From: C00003060 sp964440795
Lineage (GTDB): Bacteria; Desulfobacterota; Desulfobacteria; Desulfobacterales; C00003060
Direction of reading: 5' to 3'
Assembly (NCBI GenBank): GCA_964440795.1
Contig: CAYTTQ010000107.1
Span: 1-7,760, forward strand
Length of the DNA: 7,760 bases
Part shown: piece by piece, positions 3,426-7,760 of the stretch
How positions within the stretch are numbered: position 1 is the first letter of the stretch
How the letters are laid out: each line of letters begins with the position of its first letter
Notes under the pieces: model-generated
The model's input: only the letters and a program-made list of their open reading frames with translations
Told to the model about the DNA's origin: nothing
The model's database searches: none
Made by a program: the position numbers and the translations under genes

Positions 3426-6400
3426 CAAACATGAAATACGGTGACCTCATACAGTTTGAACCCATCGAATCTGTTGTCCAATTACGAGACGCCGACGAAG
3501 CGACTGCGGCCCGGCAGCTTGTCGAGACCTACGTCATCTCAAAGGAAATGGCGGAAAAGCTTGTTGACCTTGTAATTCCTCAGCTGCAGTTCGATCACCC
3601 CACCGACAACAAAGGCCTTCTGGTGGTCGGCAATTACGGTACCGGTAAGTCTCACCTGATGTCAGTAATCTCTGGGCTTGCAGAGAATCCAGACCTTGCC
3701 GCCAATCTCAACAGCGCCGATGTGACGAATGCCGTCGGGGAAATTGGAGGTCGTTTCAAGGTGGTACGAACGGAACTTGGCGCCACAACGATGCCTTTTC
3801 GCGATTTTGTATGCTTAGAGCTTGAAGAGGCATTGGTCCAATGGGGCGTTGACTTTCGATTTCCTCCACAAGATAAACTCCGGAATCACAAGATTGCTTT
3901 TGAAAACATGATGGCAGCTTTCCATGACAAATATCCTGATCAAGGATTGATGCTCGTAGTGGATGAGTTGCTTGATTTTCTTAGAAGCCGCAAAGATCAG
4001 GAGCTCATCCTGGACCTGAACTTCCTTCGTGAAATCGGCGAGGTATGCAAAGACCTGCGTTTTCGTTTTATGGCCGGCGTTCAGGAAGCCATCTTCGACA
4101 GCCCGCGTTTTTCCTTTGTGTCTGACAGCATCCGTCGTGTGAAGGATCGCTTCGAGCAGGTTCTCATCGCCCGCAAAGATGTCAAGTTCGTGGTGGCTGA
4201 ACGGTTACTCAAGAAGAGTGGAGAGCAACAGGCCAAGATACGCGAGTACCTGACGCCTTTCGGCAAGTTCTACGGCCACATGAACGAGCGCATGGACGAA
4301 TTCGTCCGCCTCTTCCCGGTGCATCCGGACTATATTGACACCTTTGAGCGGGTAACTGCCGTGGAAAAGCGCGAGGTATTGAAGACGCTCTCGCTGGCCA
4401 TGAAGGACATACTCGACCAGGACATGCCGGATGACCGGCCGGGGCTCATTGCTTATGACAGCTACTGGACCAATCTCCGAGAGAACCCATCGTTCCGTGC
4501 CGTACCGGATATCAAGGCTGTGATCGACTGCAGTCAGGTTCTGGAGTCTCGCATCCAGCAAGCCTTTACGCGCCCGGCCTATAAACCCATGGCATTGCGG
4601 CTTATTCATGCATTGTCGGTCCATCGGCTCACCACCGGCGACATCTACGCCTCCCTGGGCGCAACTGCCGGGGAATTGCGTGACGGGCTCTGCCTCTATC
4701 AACCGGGCATCGAGGAACTGGGCGGTGATCCAGCCGACGACCTGCTCTCCCAGGTGGAGACCGTCCTGCGAGAAATCCACAAAACAGTAAGCGGGCAGTT
4801 CATCTCATCGAACCCGGACAACCGCCAGTTCTATCTGGATTTGAAGAAAACCGACGACTTCGACGCGCTGATCGAAAAGCGGGCCGAGAGTCTCGAAGCC
4901 GACCAACTGGACCGTTACTACTACGAAGCTCTAAAACGGGTCATGGAGTGCACGGACCAGACTTATGTGACTGGGTACAAGATCTGGCAGCACGAGCTGG
5001 AATGGCTAGAGCGCAAGGCCGCACGCCAGGGATATTTGTTTTTCGGCGCGCCCAACGAACGATCCACCGCCGTGCCACCGCGGGACTTTTACGTTTATTT
5101 TATCCAACCTTACAGTCCACCTCACTTCAAGGATGAAAAGAAAGCCGACGAGCTTTTCCTACGGCTTACCAACATGGATGATGAATTCCGCACCGCACTG
5201 AGGAATTATGCGGCGGCCCTAGACCTGGCATCCACCTCGTCGGGGCATGCCAAATCCACCTACGAATCCAAATCATCCGGTTTCCTGCGGGATCTGGTGC
5301 ATTGGCTTCAAAAACACATGGCCGACGCCTTCGAGGTCACCTACCAGGGGCGCACCAAGTCGCTCACTGAGTGGGCCAAGGGTAAGTCCATTCGGGAGCT
5401 GTCCGGTATCGGCTCCCATGAGCGCATTAATTTCCGTGACCTGATAAACACAATCTCCGGTATTTGTCTGGGGGCCCATTTTCAGGATCAAGCACCTGAT
5501 TATCCCTTCTTTCCGGTGCTCATGACTGGGACCAACCGGGACCAGGCCGCACAGGATGCCCTTCGTGCCGTCGCCGGCCAGAATCGCACCAAGCAGGCGA
5601 CGGCGGTACTCGATGCCCTGGAATTAATCGACGGCGAACGACTCGAGCCGTATAAATCGAAATACGCCAAACATATCCTTGGTCTGCTCAAGAAGAAAGG
5701 TCACGGCCAAGTGGTCAACCGCTCCGAGCTGATCCAGGATGACAAAGGGGTGGAATACATGGACAAGGACCGGCAGCGGCTGGAGCCCAAATGGGTTGCA
5801 GTTGTACTGGCTGTTCTGGTCTACTCGGGTGATCTGGTCCTGGCCATTCCGGGAAAGAAATTCGACGCCACTGGTATGTCGCAACTGGCAGGAACGAGCG
5901 TAGACGAACTCACGCAGTTCAAGCACATCGAGCGACCGAAGGACTGGAATCTTCCGGCGCTCAAGGCGCTATTCGAACTGCTCGGTCTCACACCCGGCAT
6001 GGCCCAGCTGGTCACCCAGGGCAAGGAAGAACCGGTCCAGAACCTTCAATCGAAAGTGTCTAAGACAGTAGAAAACATAGTGAAAGTTCAGCAGAATATT
6101 CGAGAAGGGCTCATGTTTTGGGGTCAAAGGCTCTTCTCCGACTCGGAACTCGAAACCCGGAACTCAAAACTGGAAAAGACAAAGTCTTTTCTCGAATCGC
6201 TCCAGGCGTACAGCTCGCCCGGAAAACTGAAGAATTTCCGTTATGACGCCCAAGAGGTAACCTGTCATCGGGACGGGCTCAACTCCCTGGCCGAGATCGA
6301 ATCCCTCCAGGAATTGGTTGCTGATCTCGGTTCTACCGCTTCGTTCCTTTCCACTGCCGAGGCGGTGTTGCCTGCCGAACACGAATGGGTGGGCAAGATG

Positions 6401-7159
6401 AAAAAGGCACGAAACGATGTACTTGCCCAGCTTGCCGATCCCGACAAGCGCGGCGCTGCCACGTTCCGCCAACAAACCCAGCGAAAACTGGCCGATCTCA
6501 AGAAGGCCTATATAGAATCCTATCTGGGAATGCATACCAAAGCGCGGTTGGGTGTGAATGAGGACAAGCGCAAGACGGGCCTCATGGGTGATGAACGGCT
6601 AAAGGTTCTACAAAAGCTCTCCACCATCGAATTAATGCCGCGCCAGCACCTGAGTGATTTTCAAAATCGCCTGGCCGGGTTGAGGAGCTGTTTTGCCCTT
6701 ACTGAGCAGGAACTGGATGCCTCACCGGTATGTCCACACTGCAATTACAAACCAGGGGCGGAGCCTCCCACCGCACCCGCCGGAACGGTGCTGGACGGCT
6801 TGGACGACGAGCTGGACAAGTTGGTAGCCAACTGGACCCAGACACTCCTCTCTAACTTGGAAGATCCGACGACCAAGGGCAATTTGGACCTGCTTAAGTC
6901 TGCTCCCAAAAAACTAGTGAACGGCTTTATTAAAAAGCGAGAGCTGCCGGACAATCTTGACCAGGACTTCATTCAGGCTTTGAGCGAGGTGCTTTCAGGC
7001 CTCCAGAAGGTCCAGGTCAAAGCCGCTGACTTGCGTGAGGCATTGCTGTCCGGTGGCTCACCGGTAACGCCATCAGAGATAAAAAAACGTTTCGAAGATT
7101 ATCTTGACGAACTTATAAAGGGAAAAGAGCCCGGCAAGGTCCGGATCGTATTGGAGTAG
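3422..7159 (+). CDS. brxC: BREX P-loop ATPase BrxC/PglY (DUF6079 type)
   Basis: A 1245-aa protein, the typical size of the large BREX ATPase BrxC/PglY. The N-terminus MKYGDLIQFEPIESVVQL is characteristic of the DUF6079 group. Walker A is GNYGTGKS (70-77, Lys76); Walker B is LMLVVDELLDF with Asp181 and Glu182. Long helical regions follow (about 900-1060), then a C-terminal zinc knuckle-like CPHC (1104-1107) with Cys1090 nearby, in the conserved block ALTEQELDASPVCPHC. The protein is cytoplasmic and probably forms the oligomeric ATP-driven core that works with the methylase and phosphatase in recognising invading DNA; this follows from BREX biology, not from this sequence. ATG 3422 is preferred to ATG 3431 because AAGGGAG (3407-3413) is 8 bp upstream; many homologs would be annotated from the second ATG. 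A small tandem repeat lies in the helical part. Confidence 0.93.
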   Translation: MTNMKYGDLIQFEPIESVVQLRDADEATAARQLVETYVISKEMAEKLVDLVIPQLQFDHPTDNKGLLVVGNYGTGKSHLMSVISGLAENPDLAANLNSADVTNAVGEIGGRFKVVRTELGATTMPFRDFVCLELEEALVQWGVDFRFPPQDKLRNHKIAFENMMAAFHDKYPDQGLMLVVDELLDFLRSRKDQELILDLNFLREIGEVCKDLRFRFMAGVQEAIFDSPRFSFVSDSIRRVKDRFEQVLIARKDVKFVVAERLLKKSGEQQAKIREYLTPFGKFYGHMNERMDEFVRLFPVHPDYIDTFERVTAVEKREVLKTLSLAMKDILDQDMPDDRPGLIAYDSYWTNLRENPSFRAVPDIKAVIDCSQVLESRIQQAFTRPAYKPMALRLIHALSVHRLTTGDIYASLGATAGELRDGLCLYQPGIEELGGDPADDLLSQVETVLREIHKTVSGQFISSNPDNRQFYLDLKKTDDFDALIEKRAESLEADQLDRYYYEALKRVMECTDQTYVTGYKIWQHELEWLERKAARQGYLFFGAPNERSTAVPPRDFYVYFIQPYSPPHFKDEKKADELFLRLTNMDDEFRTALRNYAAALDLASTSSGHAKSTYESKSSGFLRDLVHWLQKHMADAFEVTYQGRTKSLTEWAKGKSIRELSGIGSHERINFRDLINTISGICLGAHFQDQAPDYPFFPVLMTGTNRDQAAQDALRAVAGQNRTKQATAVLDALELIDGERLEPYKSKYAKHILGLLKKKGHGQVVNRSELIQDDKGVEYMDKDRQRLEPKWVAVVLAVLVYSGDLVLAIPGKKFDATGMSQLAGTSVDELTQFKHIERPKDWNLPALKALFELLGLTPGMAQLVTQGKEEPVQNLQSKVSKTVENIVKVQQNIREGLMFWGQRLFSDSELETRNSKLEKTKSFLESLQAYSSPGKLKNFRYDAQEVTCHRDGLNSLAEIESLQELVADLGSTASFLSTAEAVLPAEHEWVGKMKKARNDVLAQLADPDKRGAATFRQQTQRKLADLKKAYIESYLGMHTKARLGVNEDKRKTGLMGDERLKVLQKLSTIELMPRQHLSDFQNRLAGLRSCFALTEQELDASPVCPHCNYKPGAEPPTAPAGTVLDGLDDELDKLVANWTQTLLSNLEDPTTKGNLDLLKSAPKKLVNGFIKKRELPDNLDQDFIQALSEVLSGLQKVQVKAADLREALLSGGSPVTPSEIKKRFEDYLDELIKGKEPGKVRIVLE
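6144..6175 (+). repeat. In-frame 14-bp tandem repeat inside brxC
   Basis: CGGAACTCGAAAC is followed 14 bp later by CGGAACTCAAAAC and then a partial third unit TGGAA. The encoded stretch is SELETRNSKLEK (residues 908-919), in a hydrophilic helical segment where extra residues are easily tolerated. Its repetitive nature contrasts with the rest of the gene. It may be a small insertion by slippage or by a dispersed repeat. Confidence 0.55.
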
Positions 7160-7189
7160 AAACATTCCATTGGGTCCGGATTAGCCGAA

Positions 7190-7288
7190 ATGGCGATTCC
7201 CCATAAACCCCGTAGCTGCAAACAGAAATACCGTTTGACGCAAAAAGGCCGAAACACCCTATCGGAGCTCAATAAGGTTTCCAAATGA
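7190..7288 (+). CDS. 32-aa ORF overlapping the pglXI start
   Basis: A small basic ORF in the 125-bp gap between brxC and pglXI. It starts at ATG 7190 with only a weak purine site (CCGGA, 7176-7180), and its stop overlaps the pglXI start as ATGA (7285-7288). The first half is rich in Lys and Arg (HKPRSCKQKYR), and YRLTQKGRNTLSEL resembles the wing-strand motif of small winged-helix proteins, but it is too short for a domain. It may be a leader that couples pglXI translation to brxC, a scrap of a larger gene, or untranslated. The overlap repeats the arrangement before brxC. Confidence 0.35.
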   Translation: MAIPHKPRSCKQKYRLTQKGRNTLSELNKVSK

Positions 7289-7760
7289 ATAAAAGAAAGA
7301 AGACCAAAACAAGACCCTCGGAACAGCTCTTTGCACATGAACAGCGGGATATGTTTGAAAGATCCTATGAGGAAAAACTGCAGGCAGAAAAAAACAAACC
7401 TGTGGAATGCCTCGGCATGACATTCGACAACGACGAGAAACGTCGCGAGTATTTCCTGGAGAAGCTGCGCGAGAAACTCAAGGACCCGGAGTTCCGCAAG
7501 ATTGAGGGTTTTCCCATTGGCGAGGACGAGGACATCCTGGCTTTGTCCGATCCACCGTATTACACGGCCTGCCCGAATCCGTTTATAGAGGACTTCATTA
7601 AGCACTATGGGAAGCCGTATGAGCCGAGTACTGATGATTATCGAAGGGAACCGTTTGCTGTTGATGTTAGCGAGGGCAAACAGGATCCGATTTATAAGGC
7701 GCACTCTTATCATACAAAAGTTCCACACCTTGCCATTGTCCCATCGATACTGCATTACAC
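7285..7760 (+). CDS. pglXI: BREX-3 adenine-specific DNA methyltransferase PglXI, 3' partial
   Basis: The gene runs off the right edge after 158 codons; family members are far longer. ATG 7285 has AATAAGG (7271-7277) 7 bp upstream. After a charged N-terminus comes the conserved block ECLGMTFDNDEKRREYFLEKL (41-61), FPIGEDEDILAL (76-87), and the catalytic motif SDPPYYTACPNPF (88-100), the DPPY motif of amino-methyltransferases, then HSYHTKVPH (140-148). The DPPY motif precedes where motif I (SAM binding) is expected, which points to the circularly permuted class of amino-methyltransferases. In BREX the methylase modifies adenine in a non-palindromic site so that self DNA is spared. Position directly after brxF-brxC is the canonical BREX-3 order. 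Motif I and specificity regions are outside the window, so activity cannot be fully judged. Confidence 0.9.
   Translation, partial: MNKRKKTKTRPSEQLFAHEQRDMFERSYEEKLQAEKNKPVECLGMTFDNDEKRREYFLEKLREKLKDPEFRKIEGFPIGEDEDILALSDPPYYTACPNPFIEDFIKHYGKPYEPSTDDYRREPFAVDVSEGKQDPIYKAHSYHTKVPHLAIVPSILHY

Noticed and set aside
4205..4780. 191-codon open frame on the minus strand
   Set aside because: Fully inside brxC in the opposite strand with no independent signal.
7139..7181. GGTCCGGAT occurring twice around the brxC stop
   Set aside because: A 9-bp match 33 bp apart is within chance for this length and has no linked signal.
7099..7755. 218-codon open frame on the minus strand
   Set aside because: It lies antisense to the end of brxC and to the conserved start of pglXI, whose DPPY motif and ribosome site are convincing; no ribosome site or family motif was seen in the antisense frame.

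Overview
The window is a stretch of bacterial defence island. Its intact core is the first part of a BREX type 3 operon on the + strand: brxF (2911-3387), brxC/pglY of the DUF6079 type (3422-7159), and the 5' part of the pglXI DNA methyltransferase (7285 to the window end). No gene reveals the host taxon. The roughly 50 % GC content, the Shine-Dalgarno sites, and the dispersed GGGGTCAAGTC-type repeats suggest a Gram-negative bacterium, possibly Desulfobacterota or a relative. That is a guess.

Layout. At 2-775 lies the 3' part of a DUF1016/YhcG-family PDDEXK nuclease gene, cut by the window edge. A short ORF (815-976) follows that looks like a gene start broken off at a repeat. An inverted pair of the dispersed repeat sits at 910-982. 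Next is an AbiE (type IV toxin-antitoxin) locus with a strong promoter and a large dyad operator (1091-1140). The antitoxin abiEi is intact (1147-1752), but the toxin abiEii has lost its whole catalytic middle (1749-1954). A 36-codon C-terminal scrap of a GIY-YIG protein abuts it (1955-2065). After about 170 bp of apparently empty DNA comes a good promoter (2240-2268) flanked by 11-bp direct repeats. It drives the first ~35 codons of a WYL/BrxR-type regulator that breaks off at another repeat copy (2341-2469). A small four-CxxC zinc-ribbon gene (2545-2850) is bracketed by near-identical 28-bp direct repeats. The BREX-3 operon starts straight after the second one.

How the genes work together. 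BrxF (small P-loop protein), BrxC (large ATPase) and PglXI (adenine methylase that marks self DNA) are the first three genes of the canonical BREX-3 order; brxHII, pglZ and brxA would be expected beyond the right edge. The operon looks translationally coupled: two very small ORFs (3384-3425 and 7190-7288) end in ATGA overlaps with the starts of brxC and pglXI. The WYL remnant and its operator-like repeats suggest that the operon once had its own regulator, now lost, with the promoter perhaps still reading into BREX.

The most notable signals are the erosion of the leading part of the island, with gene breaks coinciding with copies of one repeat family; the orphan antitoxin with its dyad operator and probable leaderless start; the zinc-ribbon cassette between direct repeats; and a perfect 13-bp hairpin inside the Walker B coding region of brxF.
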